Source of the DNA: Cordilura impudica
Taxonomy: Eukaryota; Arthropoda; Insecta; Diptera; Scathophagidae
Reading direction: 5' to 3'
Assembly (NCBI GenBank): GCA_963682025.1
Contig: OY821519.1
Coordinates: forward strand, 162,854,466-162,918,465
DNA length: 64,000 bases
Shown in pieces: positions 1 to 10,881 of the stretch. The notes under the pieces are model-generated. The model saw only the letters and a list, made by a program, of their open reading frames with translations. It did no database searches and was not told the DNA's origin. A program made the translations under genes and the position numbers. Position 1 is the first letter of the stretch; each line of letters begins with the position of its first letter.

Positions 1-1382
1 GCGTGGTTATCTTTTCCCCTCAAGTACTCTACGGTAAAATCATATTGTTCTAATTCTAACCTCATTCGCGTCAATTTTGAGGAAGGGTTCTTCATTGAAA
101 ACAAGTATGACAGTGGTCGATGATCACTTCTTACAATGAATTTAGTGCCATAAATATATGGTCTGAAATACGTAATTGCCCAGTATATAGCCGCTAGTTC
201 TTGTTCGATAGTAGACTTATTTGACTCACCTTTGGTGAATGACCTTGAAGCATATGCCATAGGGAGTTGTAGCCCGTCGTACTCTTGGCTTAGTACGGCA
301 CCGCATGCATATTTGCTTGCATCGGTTGTAATGCAAAATTTTTCATTAAAATTTGGATATTGCAGTATCCTTGGACTCATTAATGATTCCTTTAAATATT
401 CGAATGCTTTTTCACAGTCTTCGCTCCACTCGAATTTTACATTTTTCCTACATAGCCTCGTTAAAAGGCGAGCGTGTTCCGCAAAATTTGGAACAAAACG
501 TCTACAATAATTGCAAAATGCAACAAATCGTTTAGTTTCATCGGCATTTTTAGGTGTTGGATAGTCTTGAATTATCTTGAATTTGCTATCGTCTGGAAGA
601 ATGCCTTTGTTTGTACATTTATGACCTAAATAAGTCACCTCGTGACCAAAAAATGAGCACTTTTCTGGATGCAATTTAAGATTATATTTACGGCATGTTT
701 CGAAAACATTTGTTAAATTTTTTAACATATGCTTTTCAGAACGACCCAATACAACCAAATCATCCATATACAGAAAAGCTTGTGCTGGTGATAGTCCAGC
801 AAATGCTATGGTTATCATTCTCTGAAATGAATTTGGAGTTATTTTAAGCCCGTACGGTAAGCGTTTAAAACGAAATGAACCCTTATCCGTTGAGAATGAT
901 GTAATATCTCTGGATTCTTCATCTAATTCAATTTGATGAAATCCGGATGTTAAATCAAGGCAAGAAAAATATTTGGTTCGACCAAGTTGGTCGAGAATAT
1001 CATCTATTCTTGGTAATGGAAATTTATCTGCAATTAATTTTTTATTGACTCCCCTATAGTCTACTACCAACCTCCATCTTTTCCCTTCACTTCCGGCTAT
1101 AGATTTTTTTGGTACTAGTAAAATTGGGCTATTAAATTCTGAAGCTGATGGCTCTACAATGCCATCTTGTATCAACTTGTCTACTTGTTTTGTAATTTCC
1201 TCCTTATGGGTATGCGGTATTCTATAATTCTTAATATAAGTAGGATCGTTGTCCTTTAAACGCAACTTTTGCCTATAAAAATTATTCACTGAGATTCTCT
1301 CAGTTTCAAGTGCGAATACACCTATATATTCTCTACATAGTTCTTTTAGTTCATTTTCAACGAATTTTGGGAATTTTTTCGA
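1..1382 (-). CDS. pol: Pol fragment: reverse transcriptase and RNase H (E1A)
   Basis: The minus-strand frame appears open from about 1382 to the window edge. I checked it at both ends and at the active site but not codon by codon throughout. It encodes the RT start (VNNFYRQ, then YRIPHTHKEE), the palm with YMDD at 759-770, and an RNase H/tether region ending in DFTVEYLRGKDN at the left edge. It reverse-transcribes the element RNA in cytoplasmic particles. The protease ORF upstream is out of frame because of an A8 run at about 1396-1403 (E1B has A6); seven A would join the frames. E1B has frameshifts in this region that E1A lacks, so this is the better RT copy of the family. Confidence 0.85.
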
Positions 1383-2169
1383 TTATTTTTCTAACTTTTT
1401 TTTCGCTATCTTGGCTTTCGGTTGCCATTGCTATTTCATAATTATTCAAACTTTCAGTTTGGACTTCAAAACCTGAAATAGTGACGTCTTTGTTAGTTGT
1501 GTTAATTATTCTAACAAACGATTGCTTACAGCTCGAAATCGTATTGGCTATGTATATCCCTTCTTGAAGTGTCTGGTTTGGGATAAATACATCTCCTTTT
1601 GGACATTTTATATTTATTTTCCTAATTACCTCTGATCTCGCTGGTAATGATACTATGTTAATATTTGGAGATTCACGCATTGGTATACATATGGTTTCGG
1701 GGAAATCGTCTGGTCTTAATACCATCCTATTTTGATCTATTCCGTATTCCAATACACAGTTGTAGTTTTTAATAAAATCTAGTCCAAGTGTTCCATCGGA
1801 TGGAATTGGAAAATGATCATCTACTACATGGAAATCATGTTTTATTAGTAGGTTATTGAATATAAGATCAGTTTCAATTTTCCCTTTTGTATAAATCTTG
1901 CCACTCCCAATGCCGTGTAGGCTAGTGGTCTGATTTGCGTTTATTCTTCCTGTTTCTATTTGTCCATTTTTAATTATCGATATGTCCGCACCTGTATCAA
2001 CTAAATATGCAGAACTATTATTACTGAATTTTGACGCTAATGAAATGTATGACGCTAGACATAAATTTATATTCAAGATTCTACCGTTTGTAGTGTCATT
2101 GCTTAATGAGTACTTGGGGTTTGCTTTGCAGCCTTTTTGCCAGGTCTTCTGTTTCTTTTGTATAACCAT
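1357..2169 (-). pseudogene. Aspartic protease region of Pol (E1A)
   Basis: A 270-residue frame contains the retropepsin active-site motif VDTGADISIIK and the downstream GLDFI segment typical of gypsy proteases, which cleave Gag and Gag-Pol. The first 15 or so residues are out-of-frame gag sequence, fused here by the deletion that removed the end of gag. In E1B the same coding begins through a -1 shift at GGAAAAC, which E1A has lost. The frame ends in a stop because of a homopolymer indel before RT. E1A and E1B differ by a few substitutions only. Confidence 0.85.
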
Positions 2170-2177
2170 TTGGTGAC

Positions 2178-2501
2178 TTAACCACCTTGTTTCAGGTTCA
2201 TTAATCTCGCTGATAGGACTTCAACGGATTCACCCTTGACTGTTGACCTTAATCTTGCAATTATGCTGGCCAAATTTGCTTCATTACCCTCTATAAGGGT
2301 ACGAGCTGTTCCCTTCAATTTGGTTTTTACCAGATTGACGGCTACCGCATCTTGACCTTCAGCGATCGAATCGACAAGTGTCAGGGCATCTAAGAAACTT
2401 TGTAGGTTCTCTGCCCTACCATCGAAATCAGGTATGATCCTGGAAGCTGTTCTTAAAAATTCTGATGCTGTTTGTGGCATTTTGTCGCCGTTTTCCCCCA
2501 A
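2178..2501 (-). pseudogene. gag: Gag fragment (E1A)
   Basis: This is a 107-residue piece of capsid-type Gag: MPQTASEFLRTAS, then FDGRAENLQSFLDAL and the KGESVEVLSARLMNL segment shared with E2 and E3 Gag. Gag forms the intracellular particle that packages element RNA. An extra T relative to E1B creates a stop right after LKQGG. The remaining C-terminal part, including the Gly/Arg/Asn-rich nucleic-acid-binding tail seen in E1B, is deleted. Confidence 0.85.
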
Positions 2502-2670
2502 TTGTACTGTCAGTTGTTCCTTATCCTCCCCAAATTATATCCTCTCATGTAATGAGTCGGGAAAGTTCACCTCAATACCCCTGCGGGACGCTACGCCAAT
2601 CAGCTTACCTCTTAGGTCAATGAAAAAACCCTCTGCCGCAACCTTATGAGCGGATGTTAGGCGCTGATAA

Positions 2671-2835
2671 TTAACGTTTAATAAGACTTATTTCCTCAAG
2701 TCGTAAGTGGAGGTTCTTTAGATGTTTCTCAACTGTTTCCTCCTTGGTAGGCCTATCAGTATTGAGGCATTTATGGGATTTGTCAAATTCTTCCCTTATG
2801 ATCCTACATTGGTCGAGTATCGCTTGCCAGTCCAT
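2671..2835 (-). pseudogene. gag: Gag N-terminal fragment (E1A)
   Basis: A 54-codon frame starting MDWQAIL and containing FDKSHKCLN aligns with the N-terminus of E2 Gag (MDQWELI ... RKSYKCIN), including the following KHL segment. The frame closes at EEISLIKR; Gag-like coding resumes one frame over and has another stop (ATA TAA) before the capsid part. Both lesions are also in E1B, so they predate the separation of the two copies. Confidence 0.7.
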
Positions 2836-3520
2836 GAAATCAGGTCAACCTTTAGCCAAAATTATGACAATTTATCTAGGGGAAAATTGGGCGTTTATGT
2901 AAGAAATCAAAATTGAAACAATTTGGGAGACTATGGGGAAATGTCATAAAAGGTTACTAAAATTTCCCCATTGAAAAAGAAATATAATGTCAATTTATTG
3001 TATTGGTCCGTAATGCCAAACATTCAAAATCACTAGGTGGCAAAATATTCGCATACTAATCAAAGAATTTCCAAAATCATTTAAAAATCGTAAGGTATTT
3101 AAGAGTATATCCGATAAAATTTTTGCTATATTGGCAATTAATGCCCAAAAAAAAATTTGAGAAGAGAGAAAAAAAAAATCTGTTCAAGTGAATAATTCCA
3201 CTATAGTAATTCTATGGCACTGTATGCCAAAGATAATTTTATTCATTCACTATACTTTAATTCCAACAAATTCATTCAATAAAATTATTATGAAATTTTT
3301 GCCTTTCATAAATAATTATCTGGCACAATATGCCGCAATGTTCAATTATCAATAATATTGACAATTAATGTCAATTCTCAAAAACAGGTAATTAAAACCA
3401 ATACCAAATTTTCCATTTCAAAGCAAATATATTAAGATCTGTCACTCAATGTTATTTCTAATATGTTCGAAATATTGCCCAGGATATCTTTATTACCTAG
3501 AGATTTTCGCAATGCCGTGT
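2836..3520 (-). other. Untranslated stretch between accessory ORF and gag, with hairpin series
   Basis: No coding is seen. The stretch is AT-rich but has five short inverted repeats, mostly with 5-nt loops: around 3003-3019, 3131-3148, 3215-3229, 3322-3334 and 3358-3374. The clearest are TGGCA-ctgta-TGCCA and TTGACA-attaa-TGTCAA. All recur in E1B. E2 and E4 have only a few nucleotides between accessory and next ORF, so this spacer is specific to E1. Function is unknown; an RNA packaging or translation element is conceivable. Confidence 0.55.
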
Positions 3521-3739
3521 CTAAACCTTATCAAGGTTGTCGCCTCTGCTCATATATCTCTTACGGAGAGATCTTTTGTGGAGCACATATAATTTCAGTA
3601 ATAAATTGGCCACGCTTACCAATACTAGACACAATGTGAGGTACCACAAGGAATCCAATTGATTTGTGTGGTCGACAACCTCAACGTTGGTTATGACATT
3701 AGCGTTGGGTTTTTCGAGTTTCGACTCGGTCTTTCCCAT
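3521..3739 (-). CDS. Small accessory protein, MGxxxS plus one membrane span (E1A)
   Basis: A 72-residue protein starts MGKTESK, fitting the N-myristoylation consensus (Gly2, Ser6). It then has PNANVI, a hydrophobic span at about residues 30-52 (WYLTLCLVLVSVANLLL), and a basic tail KRSLRKRYMSRG ending DNLDKV. Proteins of exactly 72 residues with the same layout lie upstream of gag in E2 and E4. No enzymatic motif is visible. The layout predicts a lipid-anchored, membrane-spanning protein; its function is unknown to me. It could help direct particles or RNA to membranes, which is inference only. Confidence 0.75.
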   Translation of the reverse strand: MGKTESKLEKPNANVITNVEVVDHTNQLDSLWYLTLCLVLVSVANLLLKLYVLHKRSLRKRYMSRGDNLDKV

Positions 3740-4979
3740 AATAAAATATATTATTTTCTCTATTTAAGTAAATAAAACTGATCCAAAAGGGTATGTCCGA
3801 ATATCCCAAAACACAATCAATTTGTCCATAAAAATAAAATGAATTTAAGATCCTTTTCCCTTACTGTATGGTCGAGATACTTTCTAAATTATACATTATA
3901 TAAAAAAATAGCCTAGGTCATCCTGTGGATGAGCTTTCCGCTTTGGAATAAAATTAAATTATATATGATTTTAAATCAGAGTATATTTTCATAACATATT
4001 CTTAGTATATTTCCATTGATTGTTTTGTATTAACAAAATGGTATTAAAATTAATATTCTCTCCCTTTTTTTTTTTTTCTTTCTGTCAAACTAATAAAGTA
4101 GATTTTTTATACAATATGAATATCAAAAATTTTATATCCAACATTATGTAGATTACAAAATATAAAGAACAGAATAGTAGTACCATATATGTAGGTATTA
4201 TTACCAACTGGCTTTTATATATATAATTATTGTGCGATTTTTATATGTATACATCTAATAAAATATTCAAGGTCGATATAAATGTTGAAAAGATTACAAT
4301 TGTAATGCATCTAATTATTTAAAATATTTAAATTTTATATTTATAACGCTTACGATGTTTTATGTTTATCGCTGTCGGTGTTGTGGATTGTTGCAGCTGC
4401 TGTTATTGTTGATGTTGATGTTGCTGTTATAGTTGCTGTTGTTGTCGCTTCCTCTTGTACGTTGCAGGTGTATCGGCCACACCTGTTTCTTGCTTCTTTG
4501 GCCACATTGATTTTCATTTCTTCTCTTCCTTTCTTATTTTATTAATTTAATTTTTGTATATATTTTTAGCACTAGGAAGTTCATTTTGTATATAACATTA
4601 ATTTTTATCAGCTATCACTTAATCAACAAGCAGGGATTCAATTATTTTTTTTTTTTCGTTTAATTTATGTAATAAAAATGGGTTTCTTTCTTTGCAAATT
4701 TTTTTTTGGTAGTTTTATAAAAATAATATTGAAAAAAAAATTTAAAGCATTTTTTTTTTTTTTTTTAATTTTTTTATTTTTAAATCGCTTTTTGTTGTTT
4801 TTGTTGTAGGCATTTAATTCTCACTGTTAAGTTTCCATATTTTTTGAGTTTATTTGTGTTTTTATAGAATTGTTTGTTTGTTTTGTTTTGTTAAAATGTG
4901 TTTTTTTTTTTGTTTGAAACTTATTTTTTTTTTTTATTAAAAAAAAATTTTTGTTTTTAATTTGCTTTTTATGTCAAGG
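3740..4979 (-). other. 5' leader of E1A with small uORF and hairpin
   Basis: This is the AT-rich leader between PBS and the first accessory ORF, with long poly-A/poly-T tracts near 4640-4960. A perfect 7-bp hairpin (CAGGTGT, 7-nt loop, ACACCTG) lies at 4465-4485. The same stem with a different loop is in the E4 leader at 32218-32239. A 55-codon uORF at 4350-4517 spans the hairpin. Confidence 0.6.
4350..4517 (-). CDS. Leader uORF, 55 residues, Thr/Ala-rich (E1A)
   Basis: An ATG-initiated frame begins MKINVAKEARNRC and continues with a low-complexity Thr/Ala/Ile stretch. A leader ORF in E4 (32150-32305) has a similar GNRC followed by a Gln/Ala/Thr-rich tail at the equivalent spot. The similarity is short and may mainly reflect the conserved RNA hairpin under it. 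Whether it is translated is uncertain. Confidence 0.35.
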   Translation of the reverse strand: MKINVAKEARNRCGRYTCNVQEEATTTATITATSTSTITAAATIHNTDSDKHKTS

Positions 4980-4994
4980 CTGGCAGGATCGCCA
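4980..4994 (-). promoter_or_regulatory. Primer-binding site (tRNA-Arg type)
   Basis: On the minus strand TGGCGATCCTGCCAG follows the LTR directly. Its complement ends CTGGCAGGATCG plus CCA, which matches the 3' end of an insect tRNA-Arg as I recall it. The same 15 bases are at E2 and E3. Confidence 0.8.
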
Positions 4995-5390
4995 TATTAT
5001 GTCACTTCATTTATTTTATTTTTACTTATCCTTTTTAAACAATTCATTTTATTTAAAACACCTTTTGTATTTTCTTGGCGAACAGCCGCTTGTGCGACTG
5101 TTCTGTTATGGAGTACTTTATTAATTGTGTTTACAAATTATACTTAAATTCTGACTTACGCTAGAATACAATTAAATGTGTGTGGGAATCTGCAAGCACA
5201 GCAGATTTCCACACAGGTGAATCAAATAAACTAAACATAACTGTATTGTATTGCAGTTTGAGAAATAAATGTTTCTCACGTTAAAGTTCGGTGTGTGTGG
5301 ATATTGTTGCCGTTAATTAAAATGGTTTAATGCTACCATTTAGTTACCGTACTGAAGGTATGGTAACTAAGACATATCAAACACACTACA
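4995..5390 (-). repeat. 5' LTR of E1A (396 bp)
   Basis: It matches the 396-bp LTR at 53878-54273 with few differences. Read on the minus strand it starts TGTAGTG and ends ATAATA next to the PBS. It includes a near-perfect 14-bp hairpin at 5180-5193/5201-5214 (loop aagcaca, one G-T pair). It should hold promoter and polyadenylation signals, but I did not identify a firm TATA box. Confidence 0.9.
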
Positions 5391-8300
5391 CATGCTACAG
5401 AGCTTAGTTTGTCCAAAAAGTGGGTCGGGCCACAAAAATAAAGATTCCCAGTTGGTCCAGAAACGTGCATGCAAATTTATTGCACGGAAGACTTTTTATA
5501 TCCGCCTTTCCCTAAGCTTCAATTTGACATACAGTGCTCTATGGTACGGAGCTTACTTTGTCGAAAAAATGGGTCTGGCCACAAAAATAAAGATTCCCAG
5601 TTTGTCCACGGAAGACTTTTTATATTCGCCTTTGCCTAAGCTTCAATTTGACAAACAGTGCTCCATGGTAAGGAGCTTACTTTGTCCAAAAAGTGGGTCT
5701 GGCCACAAAAATAAAGATTCCCAGTTTGTCCAGAATCGTGCATGGAATTTATTGCACGGAGGACTTTTTATATCCGCCTTTGCCTAAGCTTCAATTTGAC
5801 ATAATGTGCACCATGGTACGGGTCTTAGCTTGTCCAAAAAGTGTGTCTGACCAAAAAATAAGATTCCCAGTTTGTCCAGAAGCCTGCATGCGAATTTGTT
5901 GCACGGAGGACTTTTTTATCCGCTTTTGCCTAAGCTTCAATTTGACATACTGTGCACCATGGTACGGGTCTTAGCTTGTCCAAAAAGTGTGTCTGGCCAA
6001 AAATAAAGATTCCCAGTTTGTCCAGAAGCCTGCATGCGAATTTGTTGCACGGAGGACTTTTTATATCCGCTTTTGCCTAAGCTTCAATTTGACATGCCGT
6101 GCTCCATGGTACAGAGCTTAGTTTGTCCAAAAAGTGGGTTTGACCACAAAAATAAAGATTCCCAGTTTGTCCACGGAAGACTTTTTATATTCGCCTATGC
6201 CTAAGCTTCAATTTGGCATACAGTGCAGCATGGTACGGAGCTTAGTTTGTCCAAAAAGTGGGTCTGGCCACAAAAATAAAGATTCCCAGTTTGTCCAGAA
6301 ACGTGCATGGAAGTTTATTGCACGGAATACTTTTTATATTCGCCTATGCCTAAGCTTCAATTTGGCATAATGTGCACCATGGTACGGGTCTTAGCTTGTC
6401 CAAAAAGTGTGTCTGGCCAAAAATAAAGATTACCAGTTTGTCCAGAAGCCTGCATGCGAATTTGTTGCACGGGGGACTTTTTATATCCGCTTTGCCTAAG
6501 CTTCAATTTGACATGCCGTGCTCCATGGTACAGAGCTTAGTTTGTCCAAAAAGTGGGTTTGACCACAAAAATAAAGATTCCCAGTTTGTCCAGAAACGTG
6601 CATGCAAATTTGTTGCACGGAGGACTTTTTATATCCGCCTTTGCCTAAGCTTCAATTTGACAAATTTTTCGCACAGTAGACTTTTTATATCGCCTATGCC
6701 ATGCTCCATGTCACAGTCCTTAGTTTATCCAAAAAGTTGGTCTGACCAAGTGGGTCTGACCACAAAAATAAATATTCCCTGATTGTCCAGAAACGTGCAT
6801 GCAAATTTATAACATGGAAGACTTTTTACATTTGCCTATGCCTAAGCTTCAATATGACACACAGTGCTCCATGGTACGTGGGTTAGTTAGTCCAAAAAGT
6901 GGGTTTGACCACAAAAATAAAAGTTCCCAGTTTGTGCAGAAACGTGCTTGCAAATTTATTACACGGAAGACTTTTTATATCCGCCTTTGCCTAAGCTTCA
7001 ATTTGACAAATTTTTCGCACAGTAGACTTTTTATATCGCCTATGCCATGCTCCATGTCGCAGTGCTTAGTTTGTCCAAAAAGTTGGTCTGACCAAGTGGG
7101 TCTGACAACAAAAATAAATATTCCCAGATTTTCCAGAAACGTGCATGCAAATTGATAACGCAGAAGACTTTTTATGTTCGCCTATGCCTAAGCTTCAATT
7201 TGATATACAGTGCTCCATGGTACGGAGCTTAGTTTGTCCAAAAAGTGGGTTTGACCACAAAAATAAAGGTTCCCAGTTTGTCCAGAAACGTGCATGCAAA
7301 TTTATTGCACGGAGGACTTTTTATATTTGCCTATGCCTAAGGTTCAATTGGCATACAGTGCACCATGGTACGGAGCTTAGTTTGTCCAAAAAGTGGGTCT
7401 GGCCAAAAATAAGGATTCCCAGTTTGTCCAGAAACGTCCATGCAAATTTGTTGCACGGAGGACTTTTTATATCCGCCTTTGCCTAAGCTTCAATTTGACA
7501 TACAGTGCTCCATGGTACGAACTTAACTTTGTCCAAAAAGTGGGTCTGGCCACAAAAATAAAGATTCCCAGTTTGTCCAAGGAAGACTTTTTATATTCGC
7601 CTATGCCTAAGCTTCAATTTGGCATACAGTGCACCGTGGTACGGAGCTTAGTTTGTCCTAAAAGTGGGTCTGGCCAAAAATAAAGATTCCCAGTTTGTCC
7701 AGAAACGTGCATGCAAATTTGTTGCACGGAGGACTTTTTGTATCCGCCTTTGCCTAAGCTTCAATCTGACATGTCGTGCTCCATGGTACGGAGCTTAGTT
7801 TGTCCAAAAAAGTGGGTTTGACCACCAAAATAAAGGTTCCCAGTTTGTCCAGAAACGTGCATGCAAATTTGTTGCACGGAGGACTTTTTATATCCGCCTT
7901 TGCCTAAGCTTCAATTTGACATACAATGCTCCATGGTACGGAGCTTACTTTGTCCAAAAGGAGGGTCTGGCCACAAAAATAAATATTCCGTGTTTGTCCA
8001 TGGAAGACTTTTTATATTCGCCTATGCCTAAGCTTCAATTTGGCATACAGTGCACCATGGTACGGAGCTTAGTTTGTCCAAAAAGTGGTTCTGGCCACAA
8101 AAATAAAGATTCCCAGTTTATCAAGAAACGTGCATGCAAATTTATTGCACGGAAGACTTTCTATATTCGCCTATGCCTAAGCTTCAATTTGGCATAATGT
8201 GCACCATGGTAAGGAGCTTAGTTTGTCCAAAAAGTGTGTCTGGCCAAAGATAAAGATTCCCAGTTTGTCCAGAAACGTGCATGCAAATTTGTTGCACGGA

Positions 8301-10881
8301 GGACTTTTTATATCCGCCTTTGCCAAAGCTTCAATTTGACATGCAGTTCTCCATGGTAAGGAGCTTACTTTGTCCAAAAAGTGGGTCTGGCCACAAAAAT
8401 AAAGATTCCCAGTTTGTCCAGAAACGTGCATGCAAATTTATTGCACGGAAGACTTTTTATATTCGCCTATGTCTAAGCTTCAATTTGGCATAATGTGCAC
8501 CATGGTACGGAGCTTAGTTTGTCCAAAAAGTGTGTCTGGCCAAAAATAAATATTCCCAGTTTGTCCCGAAAGGTGCATGCAAATTTGTTGCACGGAGGAC
8601 TTTTTATATCCGCCTTTGCCTAAGCTTCAATTTGACATTCAGTGCACCATGGTACGGAGCTTAGTTTGTACAAAAAGTGGGTCTGGCCAAAAAGAAAGAT
8701 TCCCAGTTTGTCCAGAAATGTGCATGCAAATTTGTTGCACGGAGGACTTTTTATATCCGCCTTTGCCTAAGCTTCAATTTGACATACAGTGCTCCATGGT
8801 ACGGAGCTTAGTCTGTCCAAAAAGTGGGTCTGGCCACAAAAATAAAGATGCCCAGTTTGTCCATGGAAGGCTTTTTATATTCGCCTATGCCTAAGCTTCA
8901 ATTTGGCATACAGTGCACCATGGTACGGAGCTTAGTTTTTCCAAAGAGTGGGTCTGGCCAAAAATAAAGATTCCCAGTTTGTCCAGAAACGTGCTTGCAA
9001 ATTTATTGCACGGAGGACTTTTTATATTTGCCTATGCCTAAGGTTCAATTTGGCATACAGTGCACCATGGTACGGAGCTTAGTTTGTCCAAAAAGTGGGT
9101 CTGGCCAAAAATAAAGATTCCCAGTTTGTCCAGAAACGTGCATGCAAATTTGTTGCACGGAGGACATTTTATATCCGCCTTTGTCTAAGCTTCAATTTGA
9201 CATACAGTGCTCCATGGTACGAACTTAACTTTGTCCAAAAAGTGGGTCTGGCCCCAAAAATAAAGATTCCCAGTTTGTCCACGGAAGACATTTTATATTC
9301 GCCTATGTCTAAGCTTCAATTTGGCATACAGTGCACCGTGGTACGGAGCTTAGTTTGTCCTAAAAGTGGGTCTGGCCAAAAATAAAGATTCCCAGTTTGT
9401 CCAGAAACGTGCATGCAAATTTGTTGCGCGGAGGACTTTTTATATCCGCCTTTGTCTAAGCTTCAATTTGACATGTCGTGCTCCATGGTACGGAGCTTAG
9501 TTTGTCCAAAAAATGGGTTTGACCACAAAAATAAAGATTCCCAGTTTGTCCACAAACGTGTATGCAAATTTATAACACGGAAGACTTTTTATATTCGCCT
9601 ATGCCTAAGCTTCAATTTGATATACAGTGCTCCATGGTACGGAGCTTAGTTTGTCCAAAAAGTGGGTTTGACCACCAAAATAAAGGTTCCCAGTTTGTCC
9701 AGAAACGTGCGTGCAAATTTGTTGCACGGAGGACTTTTTATATCCGCCTTTGCCTAAGCTTCAATTTGGCCAATTTTTCGCACAGTAGACTTTTTATATC
9801 GCCTATGCCTAAGCTTCAATTTGGCATAATGTGCACCATGGTACGGAGCTTAGTTTGTCCAAAAAGTGGTTCTGGCCACAAAAATAAAGATTCCCAGTTT
9901 ATCAAGAAACGTGCATGCAAATTTATTGCACGGAAGACTTTTTATATACGCCTATGCCTAAGCTACAATTTGGCATACAATGCACCATGATACGGAGCTT
10001 AGTTTGTCCAAAACGTGTATCTGGCCAAAGATAAAGATTCCCAGTTTGTCCAGAAACGTGCATGCAAATTTCTTGCACGGAGGACTTTTTATATCCGCCT
10101 TTGCCTAAGCTTCAATTTGACAAATTTTTCGCACAGTAGACTTTTTATATCGCCTATGCCATGCTCCATGTCACAGTCCTTAGTTTATCCAAAAAGTTGG
10201 TCTGACCAAGTGGGTCTGACCACAAAAATAAATATTCCCTGATTGTCCAGAAACGTGCATGCAAATTTATAACATGGAAGACTTTTTACATTCGCCTATG
10301 CCTAAGCTTCAATATGACACACAGTGCTCCATGGTACGTGGGTTAGTTAGTCCAAAAAGTGGGTTTGACCACAAAAATAAAAGTTCCCAGTTTGTGCAGA
10401 AACGTGCTTGCAAATTTATTACACGGAAGACTTTTTATATTCGCCTATGCCTAAGCGTCTATTCGGCATACAGTGCACCATTGTATGGAGCTTAGTTTGT
10501 CCAAAAAGTGGGTCTGGCCAAAAATAAAGATTCCCAGTTTGTCCAGAAACGTGCATGCAAATTTGTTGCACGGAGGACTTTTTAAATCCGCCTTTGCCTA
10601 ATCTTCAATTTGACAAAAAGTGCTCCATGGTACGGAGCTTAGTTTGTCCAAAAAGTGGGTCTGGCCACAAAAATAAAGATTCCCAGTTTGTCCAGAAACG
10701 TGCATGCAAATTTTCTGCACGGAGGACTTTTTATATCCGCCTTTGCCGAAGCTTCAATTTGACATACAGTGCTCCATGGTACGGAGCTTAGTTTGTCCAA
10801 AAAGTGGGTCTGGCCACAAAAATAAAGATTCCCAGCTTGTCCAGAAACGTGCATGCAAATTTATTGCACGGAGGACTTTTT
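5391..10881 (+). repeat. Satellite array, ~149-bp monomer (left block)
   Basis: About 37 tandem monomers. A typical monomer contains CACCATGGTACGGAGC, AGTTTGTCCAAAAAGTG, AATAAAGATTCCCAG, AGTTTGTCCAGAAACGTG, TGCATGCA and ATGCCTAAGCTTCAAT. Longer variants insert a block with TTTTTCGCACAGTAG and a second GTCTGACC unit. Monomers have two main forms (CAGTGCACC versus CAGTGCTCC, and CACAAAAATA versus AAAAATA). Long apparent reading frames run through it because the monomer has few stops; they carry no recognisable domain. Confidence 0.95.

Larger units (their letters stand above)
1..5390 (-). mobile_element. Ty3/gypsy LTR retrotransposon E1A, 5' part
   Basis: The minus strand carries, in transcript order, an LTR, tRNA-Arg PBS, long leader, small accessory ORF, gag remnants, protease and RT/RNase H. 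The element runs off the left edge, so integrase and the 3' LTR are not seen. It is closely similar to E1B at the other end of the window, and 2500-3980 matches 62503-63980 almost base for base. Relative to E1B it lacks about 450 bp covering the end of gag, including the nucleocapsid and the frameshift site, so it could not make a normal Gag-Pol. The right flank is satellite and begins CATG, the expected position of a 4-bp target duplication whose partner lies outside the window. Confidence 0.93.

Noticed and set aside
1357..1410. Programmed frameshift between protease and RT in E1
   Set aside because: E1A has A8 and E1B A6 in the same run; A7 would restore one frame, so simple homopolymer indels explain it.
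4640..4960. Long poly-T tracts as polymerase III terminators or a tail
   Set aside because: They lie in the E1 leader and are transcribed as A-rich sequence; no tRNA or SINE structure is next to them.
5180..5214. Bacterial-type terminator
   Set aside because: The hairpin lies in an LTR of a eukaryotic element and recurs in the other LTR of the family.
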